A DNA stretch of 64,000 bases from Polaromonas sp. A23. GTDB taxonomy: Bacteria; Pseudomonadota; Gammaproteobacteria; Burkholderiales; Burkholderiaceae_C. Both the position numbers and the translations under genes were made by a program. Each line of letters opens with the position of its first letter. The stretch's first letter is position 1. The stretch lies in assembly GCF_002001015.1 (NCBI RefSeq), contig NZ_MUNO01000012.1, positions 1 to 64,000 of the forward strand, written 5' to 3'. The notes beneath the pieces are model-generated. The model saw only the letters and a list, made by a program, of their open reading frames with translations, searched no databases and was not told where the DNA came from. This document shows, piece by piece, positions 52,440 to 59,803 of the stretch.

Positions 52440-52990
52440 GGCTTCCAACAAGCCGGGTCTCGCCCCGGCGGGCGAGGCACTTTGTCTTTGCTTCGCCAAA
52501 GAAAAGTACCCAAAAGAAAGGCGACCCGATGGTCTGGGTCCCTTCGCTTCGCTACGGGCAACCTGCGGTGCTCGACAAAAGCGGGGTCTCGCTCGAACTC
52601 GGCTGCGCCTCAGACAATCGCGAGCCCTGATCCGCTTTTGCCTGCGCTCCTCGGCCCAGCCCGACGGGCGGGGGAACAAACACGGATGCGGGGAGGTGAG
52701 GACGCGCAAAGCGCGCCCTCACCGGATCCCGATCCCGATCCCGAATCCGAACCCGCTTTCGTCCCCCACCCTTCTGTATGCGCCGAGGAGCGGAGGTCCA
52801 GACGGATAAGGACGGGCGATTGTCTGAGCGCAGCGAGTTCGAGCCCGACCCCGGCTGGACCGAGCACCGCAGGTTGCCCCGTAGCGAAGCGAAGGGGACG
52901 CAGACAGTAGGGGCGCCTTTTCTTTTGCTTACTTTTCTTTTGGCGACGCAAAAGAAAAGTGAGTTGCCGCCGGGCAACCCCCGGCTTGCA
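52440..52990. repeat. Large imperfect inverted repeat, non-coding patchwork
   Basis: No gene is convincing between coaX and the wax ester synthase (52303-53112). The two sides mirror each other. CGCCAAAGAAAAGTACCCAA near 52495 answers CTTTTCTTTTGGCGACGCAA near 52940. TCGCTACGGGCAACCTGCGG near 52550 answers CCGCAGGTTGCCCCGTAGCG near 52867. CAGACAATCGC near 52613 answers GCGATTGTCTGAG near 52817. In the centre, at 52722-52755, the unit GATCCC is repeated three times. The whole could fold as a cruciform or a long RNA hairpin. Confidence 0.75.
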
Positions 52991-53030
52991 GGCGAACCGC
53001 CGGCCGTTGAGTCAAAGATCGCTTCGAGTC

Positions 53031-53092
53031 AAATAATACTTGCTATTAATTCAGGAGCTACTTGCGCCCGAATCCAAAGGGCTACAGGCATA
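53031..53092 (+). repeat. Dispersed repeat, family A, complete copy
   Basis: TGCTATTAATTCAGGAGCTA, CTTGCGCCCGAATCC and AAAGGGCTACAGGCA follow each other, the fullest copy in the window. It lies 20 bases from the stop of the wax ester synthase gene. Confidence 0.75.
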
Positions 53093-53112
53093 AAACGCAT
53101 ATAAAACCAGCG

Positions 53113-54639
53113 TCACTCACCCCAAGGCAACATCATCGTCACCATCGACAACTTCGCAAACTCCGGCACAAACTCGTCGATGATCCGCTGCGGTTCCGGA
53201 CACAGCGTGCTGTCCGTAATCACGCCAAACTGCACGCCGCCGCCATAACTCAGGATAGACACGCCCAGCCCCACGTCACCAGACTGCGGCACCCAGAACA
53301 TGCTTTGCTCCAGCGTGGCGCCGCAGAACTTGAGTTTTTCGCGCGGCCCCGGCACGTTGGTCATCACCGCCGTGGTCTTCTTCGAGAAGAGGTTGAGCAT
53401 GGCGTCCTGCGCCGGCTTGATCAGCAGCCCGGCGACTGCCAGCAGGCTGAAGGCCAGCAGCGGCTGGTAGCTGCCCTTGAGGGCGGCCATGCGGCGCCGC
53501 ACTTCGTACACGCGCTCGACCGGGTTATCGACGCCGATGGGCAGCACCAGCGGCACCAGGCCAAAACGGTTGCCCAGCTTGTAGGCCTGCTCCATGGGCC
53601 GCAGGTTCACCGGCACCATGGCGCGGATCTCCTGACCCTTCACGTCGTCGCCGTGCGACTTGAGGTATTCGCCAATGGCGCCGGCCACGCAGCTGAGCAG
53701 CACGTCATTGATTGAGCAGTTCAGGGCCTTGCCAACTGCCTTGACTTCGTCCAGCGGAATCGGCTGGCACCAGGCCACTTTTTTGGTGGTGCCCGGCTTG
53801 CCCTTGAGCCGGGTTTTTGAATCGTCGGGCATCAGCGCCAGCGCGGCACCGTCTTTGAGCACCTGCAACATCACCTTGGCCATGTCCAGCGAGCCGGCCA
53901 TGCCTTTTTGTGGATCACTCAGCAGACTGAATGATCTGGCAGCGCCATCGCCTGCCGCGCCCAGCGCCTTGACGGTCAGGTCGGTGAAGGGCTTGAGCAG
54001 GGTCTCGGCAATCCAGTCTTCGGCACCACCGCTGCTGGCTTCCTTCTTCTTGCGTTCGGGCGGCGGCGCACCGCCGTCAACCAGCGACATGGTCACTGAA
54101 ATCAACGCAATGCCGTCGGCAATGCAGTGGTGAATGCGCACAATCATGGCGCTGCCCTTGACGCCGTCGGGGCCGGTGTAGTCCTCAACCAGGTGAATTT
54201 GCCAGAGCGGGCGCTTGCGGTCCAGTGGCTGCATGGCGAGCTCTGCCACGCGGTCCTGCAGCGCTTCCTGCTCCCGGCCTTTGGCGGATTTGGGCAGCTT
54301 GTCGGCCACCACGTGGTTTTTCAGGTCGAAGTAGCGGTCTTCCACCCAGGTGGCGCCGGCGGCGTCTTCCACCACGCGCTGGCGAAAGCGGGCGTACTTG
54401 AGCAGGCTGTTTTCAATGCGCTCACAAACGGCGGCATGACTTACACCGGGTTGCAGGGACCACACGCCCACAATCATCATCAGGTTCGAGGGCGTGTCCA
54501 TGCGCAGCCAGGCGGTGTCGACCTTGCTCATGCGCTCGCCCGAAAGCCCCAGCGTGCCGGAGACGGCGCGGGTGACGTTTTTCTGAACGTTCTTTGCGAC
54601 CTTTTTGCCCGCTGCCTGGGCCGAAACGCGTGTGACCAT
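53113..54639 (-). CDS. Wax ester synthase / diacylglycerol acyltransferase (WS/DGAT)
   Basis: A 508-residue WS/DGAT bifunctional acyltransferase, making wax esters or triacylglycerol from acyl-CoA. The catalytic motif HHxxxDG is present as IVRIHHCIADG near residue 150; other signatures are PLWQIHLVEDY, NDVLLSCVAGAIGEYL and the C-terminal MTNVPGPREKLKFCGA. The N-terminal 35 residues are basic and extra to the core. ATG 54639 has GGGAG upstream. An acyl-CoA-binding protein gene lies divergent from it, consistent with a storage-lipid or acyl-CoA-handling locus. Confidence 0.92.
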   Translation of the reverse strand: MVTRVSAQAAGKKVAKNVQKNVTRAVSGTLGLSGERMSKVDTAWLRMDTPSNLMMIVGVWSLQPGVSHAAVCERIENSLLKYARFRQRVVEDAAGATWVEDRYFDLKNHVVADKLPKSAKGREQEALQDRVAELAMQPLDRKRPLWQIHLVEDYTGPDGVKGSAMIVRIHHCIADGIALISVTMSLVDGGAPPPERKKKEASSGGAEDWIAETLLKPFTDLTVKALGAAGDGAARSFSLLSDPQKGMAGSLDMAKVMLQVLKDGAALALMPDDSKTRLKGKPGTTKKVAWCQPIPLDEVKAVGKALNCSINDVLLSCVAGAIGEYLKSHGDDVKGQEIRAMVPVNLRPMEQAYKLGNRFGLVPLVLPIGVDNPVERVYEVRRRMAALKGSYQPLLAFSLLAVAGLLIKPAQDAMLNLFSKKTTAVMTNVPGPREKLKFCGATLEQSMFWVPQSGDVGLGVSILSYGGGVQFGVITDSTLCPEPQRIIDEFVPEFAKLSMVTMMLPWGE

Positions 54640-54860
54640 GAAAACTCCCAAATACACAAGATAAACGGATCAATTTTCCGCTGGGCCGTCCATAAAAAAT
54701 TAGCCTGTCCCTCTAGGGCAGCGCATGACACACAGTGCAAAGCGGGGAGGCTAAAGTCTCTGGATGGGGGCAAATCCCTATTTTGCAGGCAAGGCTGTGG
54801 CTAAGATACCGGGCAGTTACCCGAATTCACCCTGACTTTCAACCACAACGGAGCAACCCC

Positions 54861-55115
54861 ATGGCAGACATCAAAGCAGCTTTCGACAAGGCAATGGCCG
54901 ATTCCAAAAACCTCAGCGAGCGCCCCGACAACGCCACGCTGCTGAAAATTTACGCACTGTACAAGCAGGGCAGCACAGGCGACAACACCGACAAAAAGCC
55001 CGGCTTCGGCGACATGGTCGCCCGCGCCAAGTGGGACGCCTGGAACAGCCTGAAGGGCACTTCGCAGGAAGATGCGATGCAACAGTATGTGGACTTGATT
55101 GAGTCGTTGAGCTGA
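54861..55115 (+). CDS. Acyl-CoA-binding protein
   Basis: An 84-residue ACBP. Conserved ACBP residues are clear: LLKIYALYKQGSTGD (helix 2 with the acyl-CoA-binding Tyr and Lys), KPGFGDMVARAKWDAWNSLK and the C-terminal YVDLIESL helix. It binds long-chain acyl-CoA esters in the cytoplasm. ATG 54861 follows GGAGCAACCCC. Divergent from the wax ester synthase gene, whose substrate it may present. Confidence 0.93.
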   Translation: MADIKAAFDKAMADSKNLSERPDNATLLKIYALYKQGSTGDNTDKKPGFGDMVARAKWDAWNSLKGTSQEDAMQQYVDLIESLS

Positions 55116-55268
55116 TTGATACTTGGGCAGTCGCTGGGATAGCCGTTAGTCCACGCCACCAGATCCGGATAGCACTTCCGGCCGCTTCCCCTAGCCCAAA
55201 TGACCGATCAGTTTTTGCCCTTGCGGGGGATCACATACACACAGACTCGAAATGCGGAAGTAATGTGA

Positions 55269-56567
55269 TCATTTCACCACCATGGGGCAGCCCTGTACGC
55301 TGATCCTCGTAGTGATGCCTTTGGCTACGTGTGTAACCTGGCAATTTCGACCGGCCTCAATGCTATTCCTCGTGGTTGTGAACGCTCTCGAAAGGTAGAA
55401 CTTGTGGAGTGGAGGTGTTGAAGGAAGGTCAGTATGACGGCTCCACACCTGAGACTCAGGTACACCAACTACGTGCTGAAGTTCGGGCGACACTCCCCCC
55501 GTCGCAACAAGAACTCTCTGACCCCCTGTATCGCCGGTCACCGTCCAGTTCGCCCTCGCGTTGTTTGACAGGCTTAAGAGAACAGGTAGTTCATGATGCT
55601 GAACATCAATTTGGATATCTAGAGCATTGCCGCCTTTAGCATGGTGTTCGTGATCGAACACCGAGATTTCGTACCTGTGAACCTCGGTAGGAAAACGAAA
55701 TCCCCAGAAATGCTCATCAAGCAACTTGAGTTGTTTGGCTAGCTGGGTCTTTGAGTAAGACACCGGTTTGTGGGGCACCGTATTTGCAGGCATCACGGAC
55801 GCAACCGCAGACTGAGCGTTTTTGTCTGCTCGACATGCAAAGTTGCCGATTGGCGTAACCCCAAGCAGCAGTGGAAAAGGGAATCCAGGGTGCTTAAATT
55901 CGCGGACTTCTAGCAGAGGCTGAGAGTTGCCTTCCGAAACTTGCTCCAACTGCACTCCTTCCCACTCAATTTCATGAAAAGCGGTCCGCCAGGACCGTTC
56001 GCGGCGATGTAACTCCGATACTTTGAAATATGCCTTGGGCGGCGGTTCGTATCCGAATGCTGCACATACACCGTCGTAACCTGCCGGCGAGGCGCCGGAT
56101 CGAGCAAGCATTTCGTAGTACGGTGCACATGCCGGATCATCCGGCCTCGATGCGCGGAGACTGAATGCTCGACCGTCGTGAATCTCCGCGGTTGTGGCTA
56201 TCCGCCGCGCATCCCCATACTCTGCGGTTGGCATTACGTGGACGGATCCGATCTGCCGGGTAGCAAGCAAGTCGACGACCGACGAAGCACTGTAGTGACG
56301 CCCGCTTATGACAACAGCTCCGGCGCTGAACGGTGCACTCGACAGTTGCACGACACGTCCGTTAGCGTTACAGGCGGTTTCCATGAGCGGGTGTACGAGC
56401 GCGCTGGAGATTGGGAGCAGCGCGAGAACCACGCCGACTAGCATCATCGGCGTACGTATAAGCAGTGTTCTCGGTGTCCTCCGGAAGATCCAAACAAGCA
56501 GCGCAAGCCATGCGAAGTAAAGACCACAGGTAACAACGGAGAGAAAGAGGTATGCAAGTCCAAGCAT
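55269..56567 (-). CDS. Membrane-anchored protein of unknown function (accessory region)
   Basis: A 432-residue protein with two N-terminal hydrophobic helices (MLGLAYLFLSVVTCGLYFAW; RTPMMLVGVVLALLPISSAL) and a large remainder, probably periplasmic, with a few cysteines. Composition is less GC-rich than the core genes, and codon use looks foreign. Its start codon is followed upstream, after 3 bases, by ATCTAAC at 56571, a perfect match to the RYYYAAC box of attC sites. The sequence before it is a copy of the one before the cassette gene at 59802. It therefore looks like the gene of a mobile cassette. No domain recognised. Confidence 0.65.
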   Translation of the reverse strand: MLGLAYLFLSVVTCGLYFAWLALLVWIFRRTPRTLLIRTPMMLVGVVLALLPISSALVHPLMETACNANGRVVQLSSAPFSAGAVVISGRHYSASSVVDLLATRQIGSVHVMPTAEYGDARRIATTAEIHDGRAFSLRASRPDDPACAPYYEMLARSGASPAGYDGVCAAFGYEPPPKAYFKVSELHRRERSWRTAFHEIEWEGVQLEQVSEGNSQPLLEVREFKHPGFPFPLLLGVTPIGNFACRADKNAQSAVASVMPANTVPHKPVSYSKTQLAKQLKLLDEHFWGFRFPTEVHRYEISVFDHEHHAKGGNALDIQIDVQHHELPVLLSLSNNARANWTVTGDTGGQRVLVATGGVSPELQHVVGVPESQVWSRHTDLPSTPPLHKFYLSRAFTTTRNSIEAGRNCQVTHVAKGITTRISVQGCPMVVK

Positions 56568-56570
56568 GGC

Positions 56571-56960
56571 ATCTAACTCAATGCACGACGTACAGCCTGC
56601 GATATGGCCCGGCCGTTGCTATACAACTCGACCCGTTGATTTGTCGTCAAGTCCCCGTTGTACCAAGTGCTTTTACGCATCGGTGCTCCCTGTCATGTTA
56701 TTCAACCGCACACCAAACACCGCACGATTCTAGGTCGAGGCCGACTTTAATGATTCAAATGTGCCTCTAGCCCTTATTTTGCGGCCACCAAATGCTATCA
56801 ATAACATAGCCCCCCCCCACTCACCCCACTCGCCCCACAACACCGCGCTCCCTCAGCGTACCGATCTGCGCCTCCGTCAGCCCCACCTCACACTGCACCG
56901 CATTAGTGCCTTGGATTCCACGGGTGCATTGCGAGGTTGGCTTGCAGCTTGGGGATAAAC
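56571..56960 (-). repeat. Direct duplication of the CaiB-gene 3' end and its downstream region (left copy)
   Basis: This stretch matches 59804-60200 along nearly its full length. Shared parts are AACTCAATG, TTGTACCAAGTGCTTTTACG-type, CCGCACGATTCTAGGT and AAATGTGCC, then a family A repeat. The last piece, about 56838-56960, is a decayed version of the final codons of the CaiB-type gene (GCGCCTCCGTCA, CCCACCTCACxCxGCACCGC). Both copies precede minus-strand cassette genes. A C-run of ten lies at about 56811. The remaining bases to 57084 show nothing I can assign. Confidence 0.8.
56769..56810 (-). repeat. Dispersed repeat, family A, copy within the duplication
   Basis: On the minus strand GCTATGTTATTGATAGCATT then GGCCGCAAAATAAGGGCT. 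It corresponds to the copy at 60005-60048, so it was carried along with the duplicated segment. Confidence 0.6.
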
Positions 56961-57084
56961 CGGACACGCGTCCCACGGCAGAGCCCGCCATAGATGCCTG
57001 ATATACGACTGCAGGCGCTTCCCAGGAAGCCTATCTATCCGTCAGCTTCTTGCGCTTGTGGGCGTCCGTACCAAGGGCTAATAG

Positions 57085-57420
57085 TCATCGCTGACCACCA
57101 AGATTGAGCATCACGACGCCCGCAACTACGCAAACAAGACCTAGCGCCTTGACGTAACCCATCTGCTCCCCGTAGAACGCGATGCCGACAAGGGCGGTTG
57201 CTGCAGTGCCGCTTGCGGCCCAGACTGCATAAGTAATGCCCATCTCGAGTTGCCGCATGGCAACTGCCATGAGCCAAATGGCAAGCGCGTAACACGCCGC
57301 TGCCGCTCCAGAAGGGAAGAGTTTGGAAAAGCCATCCGAGTGCTTGAGCGCAACTGTTCCGACGACTTCTGCGATGACGCTGACTGCGATGAGCAGCCAG
57401 GCCAACAGGCTTGATTTCAT
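57085..57420 (-). CDS. Small multidrug resistance (SMR) efflux protein, EmrE/Qac type
   Basis: A 111-residue SMR transporter with four helices. The essential glutamate is in helix 1, in VIAEVVGTVALKHSDGF; ITYAVWAASGTAATALVG matches the YAxWxGxG motif of helix 3, and helix 4 is LGLVCVVAGVVMLNLGG. It exports cationic drugs or disinfectants as a dimer using the proton gradient. ATG 57420 has GAGGTGCCC upstream. SMR genes are frequent cargo of integron cassettes, matching its place beside attC sites here, though I see no clear attC directly behind it. Confidence 0.9.
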   Translation of the reverse strand: MKSSLLAWLLIAVSVIAEVVGTVALKHSDGFSKLFPSGAAAACYALAIWLMAVAMRQLEMGITYAVWAASGTAATALVGIAFYGEQMGYVKALGLVCVVAGVVMLNLGGQR

Positions 57421-57591
57421 TGGGCACCTCTGCCGAACTTGCCCGTTTGTCACTTGTACCGAGTGACACGAGCAGTGCGGTTGAGCGGTACCTGTAGAAA
57501 GCCGACAGTGTATCAACGCAGCGGCTTGATTGCTACTTACATCAGGTAGAGGCGCGCTTATGACGCCTGACCTAAAGTTAGTTGTGGGATG

Positions 57592-57819
57592 CTAGACGTC
57601 AGTGAGTTCCGCGTGCACGCCCAGTTCAATGAGCAGCTTCAACAACATTTCCGCAGCCTTCTGAGAAGAAGCAGTCAGGATCACCCGTTCGCCGGCGAGT
57701 ACACGGTCAGTTGTGGCCTTGGCCTGGGAAAGCGACATACCAAGAGAGTTCTGCAAGAGGGAGGTATGAGACACCTTCCGAAATCCAGGGCTCCAGCCGG
57801 TAATGCAGATTGAATACAT
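57592..57819 (-). CDS. Ribosomal protein L7/L12 C-terminal-domain-like small protein
   Basis: A 75-residue protein that resembles the C-terminal domain of L7/L12: a strand (YSICITGWSPG), a helix with a Lys/His (FRKVSHTSLLQNSLGMSLSQ) equivalent to the VIKxVRxxTGLGLKEAK region, and a C-terminal helix and strand (EMLLKLLIELGVHAEL). The L7/L12 N-terminal dimerisation domain and hinge are missing. It starts 21 bases after the NusA-tail-like gene, so the two probably share a transcript. Stand-alone proteins like this are known as the L7/L12-like family, without a set function. Confidence 0.7.
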   Translation of the reverse strand: MYSICITGWSPGFRKVSHTSLLQNSLGMSLSQAKATTDRVLAGERVILTASSQKAAEMLLKLLIELGVHAELTDV

Positions 57820-57840
57820 TCAGAGCAACCTAGCTATTGA

Positions 57841-58068
57841 TCATTCTCTGGCTCGCGACGTCAGGTAATTTTTCGCCCGCTCTCGCACCGCCAATATTCG
57901 GTCGCGTTCCATACCTCTTATCTCGAACAATTCGTCTAGCGGAGCGTATGCCAGTTCCTCCAAGGTTGTGTGGCCGGCGTCTGCAAATGACGTTGCCTCC
58001 ATCCGAGGGATATCCAGCACGCTCATAAATAGCGCGATGGCGGCTGCGTTATTTTCTCCGTTGGTCAT
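57841..58068 (-). CDS. NusA C-terminal-repeat-like helix-hairpin-helix protein
   Basis: A 75-residue protein resembling the C-terminal acidic repeat of NusA. SVLDIPRMEATSFADAGHTT and LEELAYAPLDELFEIRGMER correspond to the LDVDDxxAxxLVxEGFSSLEEVAYVP pattern of NusA, with the helix-hairpin-helix GMERDRILAVR. ATG 58068 follows GGAGAGTGA. A 33-codon frame (58078-58179) ends just upstream and may be a leader or fragment. The domain in NusA contacts RNA polymerase alpha or regulators; a similar contact by this free domain is only a guess. Confidence 0.7.
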   Translation of the reverse strand: MTNGENNAAAIALFMSVLDIPRMEATSFADAGHTTLEELAYAPLDELFEIRGMERDRILAVRERAKNYLTSRARE

Positions 58069-58193
58069 TCACTCTCCTCAGCGACGGCTAAGTTCAGCCC
58101 ACCACACATCGTACTTGGCATCGTCCGCGACGGTGTCCTGGTCCAGCGCAGGCGCAGTGTGATGCTGAACTTTGCGCATTGAAAATCTAGCGT

Positions 58194-58252
58194 ACCCAAC
58201 TTACCAGACAGGCAGGGGAAGAAAAACTCTGAACCGCAGCGCGTTGTTAGGC
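58194..58252 (-). other. Possible attC-type recombination site (DHFR-like cassette)
   Basis: GTTAGGC at 58246-58252 on the + strand and ACCCAAC at 58194-58200 are consensus R-type boxes (GTTRRRY and RYYYAAC) 59 bases apart, directly behind the DHFR-like gene. The inner L-box complementarity expected for attC is not convincing, so this may be a degenerate or rearranged site. Confidence 0.4.
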
Positions 58253-58271
58253 GACATGACCCATCTCCGAG

Positions 58272-58829
58272 TCAGTGCGCGCGTCGGTAGTGCATTGCGA
58301 CCGCACCGTTGCGGAGCGGCTTCGCCGAGATCAACTCGAGCCGTTGCGTGCTGGACAGTCCGCTCTCGTACAGAGTCGGGCCGTGGCCGACGATCCTGGG
58401 GTGGACGAGCAACTTGTACTCGTCGATCAGATCCAGTCGGTCCAGCTCGGTCGCGAGCTTGCCGCTACCGAGGAGCACGCCGTCCGGGGTCGCGTCCTTG
58501 AGCTTCTGCACGCTCGTGCGCAGGTCGTCGGCGATGTGGTGGCTGTTGGTCCACGGGAAGTCCTTTCGTGTCGAGGACACCACATACTTCGGCTTGGCCT
58601 CCAGCTTGACCGCCCACTCGCGTATCGCCGGCGGAGCCTCCGCGTCGCCGCGGGCGACCGCTGGCCAGTAGCTCTCCATCATCTCGTAGGTGACGCGACC
58701 CCACAGCATCGCTCCGCTCTCGTCCATGAGGCGGGTGAAGAAGGCGTGTGTCTCGTCGTCGGCGATTCCTTCCTGGTGGTCGACGCAGCCGTCCAGGGTG
58801 ACGTTGATGCTGAAGGTCAAGAGTCCCAT
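58272..58829 (-). CDS. Dihydrofolate reductase / RibD C-terminal family protein
   Basis: A 185-residue protein of the DHFR/RibD-C fold. Signs are the start LLTFSINVTLDGCVDH, LWGRVTYEMMESYWPA (cofactor loop), VVSSTRKDFPW, LLGSGKLATELDRLDLIDEY and the C-terminal HPRIVGHGPTLYESG. Such proteins reduce pterin- or deaminated-flavin-like substrates with NADPH; the substrate of this orphan is not known. ATG 58829 has GGAGG at the right distance. It is bounded by attC-type sequences at 58246-58252 and 58918-58976, hence a probable gene cassette. GC content is high. Confidence 0.85.
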   Translation of the reverse strand: MGLLTFSINVTLDGCVDHQEGIADDETHAFFTRLMDESGAMLWGRVTYEMMESYWPAVARGDAEAPPAIREWAVKLEAKPKYVVSSTRKDFPWTNSHHIADDLRTSVQKLKDATPDGVLLGSGKLATELDRLDLIDEYKLLVHPRIVGHGPTLYESGLSSTQRLELISAKPLRNGAVAMHYRRAH

Positions 58830-58917
58830 GATGTCCTCCGTTCGAGATACACGACGAGCCGATCGCCGTCTGGCTCCAAGGGCACGAGCCCAATTCGCGA
58901 GGTATTCACCCTGTGTC

Positions 58918-58976
58918 GCCTAATGTTCGACGTAAGGGGCTGCTTGCCGCAAGACGTCCCCTTGACGGGGTTAGGC
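58918..58976 (-). other. attC recombination site, 59 bp (ACT-domain cassette)
   Basis: On the minus strand it opens with GCCTAAC (58970-58976) and ends with ATTAGGC (58918-58924). Inside, CGTCAAGGGGACGTC near one end pairs with GCCCCTTACGTCG near the other, around a central CTTGC-GG-CAAG stem. Length, boxes and foldback are those of a 59-base element. One outer box is ATTAGGC instead of GTTAGGC. It follows the ACT-domain gene by 22 bases. Confidence 0.8.
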
Positions 58977-58998
58977 ATCATCGTGAACTTGGCTCCAC

Positions 58999-59406
58999 TC
59001 ATTGCAGGGCTTCGTGCTGCAGAGATTGCAGCGCGCCAAAGGCTTGCTGCGCTTGCTCCACTGGAACAAAGATGTGGTCATGGTACGCGCCGGCCACAAC
59101 ATTGCAGCTGATGCCAGCTTGGCCAAGAGCGTTGGCGAAGGCTGCGGTGAGGCCAACCGCCTGAAGATCGGAGTGCACTGTCAGTGTGATCCACGCTGCG
59201 CGAAACAGCACGGAAAGGCCGGCATTTATTGCCTGGTCTTCTGGGAGAACAAGCGTAAGCCCTTCAGCTTCAGAAACCGTAGCCACTGGAGACAAGCCGG
59301 TGATACTGGCCTCGTGCGGGACGACGCAGTACGCGTAGACGCCATCATGGAGCACCGGCTCCATGGAACGAAGCAGGATCGCGAGGTCAGCAACTGGTTT
59401 GCTCAT
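58999..59406 (-). CDS. ACT-domain protein
   Basis: A 135-residue protein of the small ACT-domain family. Segments such as GVYAYCVVPHEASI, EGLTLVLPEDQA and FRAAWITLTVHSDLQAVGLT, then FANALGQAGISCNVVAGAYHDHIFVP, give two ACT-like halves. Related proteins are often found as cassette cargo and bind small ligands, but no ligand is known here. ATG 59406 lies 3 bases after the GTTAGGC box of the attC at 59410-59496, the compact layout of a gene cassette. Confidence 0.85.
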   Translation of the reverse strand: MSKPVADLAILLRSMEPVLHDGVYAYCVVPHEASITGLSPVATVSEAEGLTLVLPEDQAINAGLSVLFRAAWITLTVHSDLQAVGLTAAFANALGQAGISCNVVAGAYHDHIFVPVEQAQQAFGALQSLQHEALQ

Positions 59407-59409
59407 GAC

Positions 59410-59496
59410 GCCTAACGTTGGCGCTGTCTGGCGCACAGCACTGGCCGCGAAGCGGCCTCTCCCTGCCGTGCGTCCATGACGAGCAATTTGTTATGG
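59410..59496 (-). other. attC recombination site, 87 bp (membrane-protein cassette)
   Basis: On the minus strand it runs from CCATAAC (59490-59496) to GTTAGGC (59410-59416). The L-type segments ATTGCTCGTC and GACAGCGCCAAC are partly complementary. GCACGGCA pairs with TGCTGTGC, and the centre is a GGCCGC-TTCG-CGGCC hairpin. These are the architectural features of integron attC sites. Confidence 0.85.
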
Positions 59497-59499
59497 TGA

Positions 59500-59802
59500 T
59501 TAGCCAAGGAAATACCTCTTAAGGCCGATTGCGACAAAAATGAGGACGGTAAGGCCAAGGAGTTGAAATATCCCTTTGGCGCTAACGGAAAATGACTGTC
59601 TGAACCGCGCGGCCTGCCTCTCCTTGACGAAATTTGTAAAAGACTCGACAAAGTCCTCTTCGAACTTTATCTGTTCGGTCAATCGCGCGTACTCCTCAGC
59701 TTGCGTGGCGGGATTCAGTTGGAGCCTTGCAGCCACCAGCCTTTTCTTCCTTCTGCGAGAAACCCATTGAGGACCAAGGAGGATCGTGGCAAGCTTACTC
59801 AT
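59500..59802 (-). CDS. Small membrane protein of unknown function (cassette gene)
   Basis: A 100-residue protein with a basic N-terminal region (SRRRKKRLVAARLQ), a charged helical middle (EEYARLTEQIKFEEDFVESF) and one C-terminal hydrophobic helix (IFQLLGLTVLIFVAIGL). It is the first cassette next to the CaiB-type gene. The attC at 59410-59496 begins 4 bases after its stop. No family recognised. Confidence 0.65.
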   Translation of the reverse strand: MSKLATILLGPQWVSRRRKKRLVAARLQLNPATQAEEYARLTEQIKFEEDFVESFTNFVKERQAARFRQSFSVSAKGIFQLLGLTVLIFVAIGLKRYFLG

Positions 59803-59803
59803 A

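Noticed and set aside
52722..52755. Triple GATCCC unit considered as a minisatellite or iteron array
   Set aside because: Only three perfect units and part of the larger inverted repeat; too short for an origin-type iteron set, and no replication gene is near.
52434..52910. A 158-codon frame and its neighbours in the repeat-rich region 52.4-53.0 kb
   Set aside because: Frames are open on both strands because of the inverted repeat; the product is Arg/Pro-rich with no ribosome site or conserved motif.
53113..54657. Upstream ATG at 54657 for the wax ester synthase gene
   Set aside because: No ribosome site there, while ATG 54639 has GGGAG at good spacing.
58078..58179. A 33-codon frame just upstream of the NusA-tail-like gene
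   Set aside because: It ends next to the ribosome site of the following gene, but has no Shine-Dalgarno of its own and no recognisable sequence; kept only as a remark.
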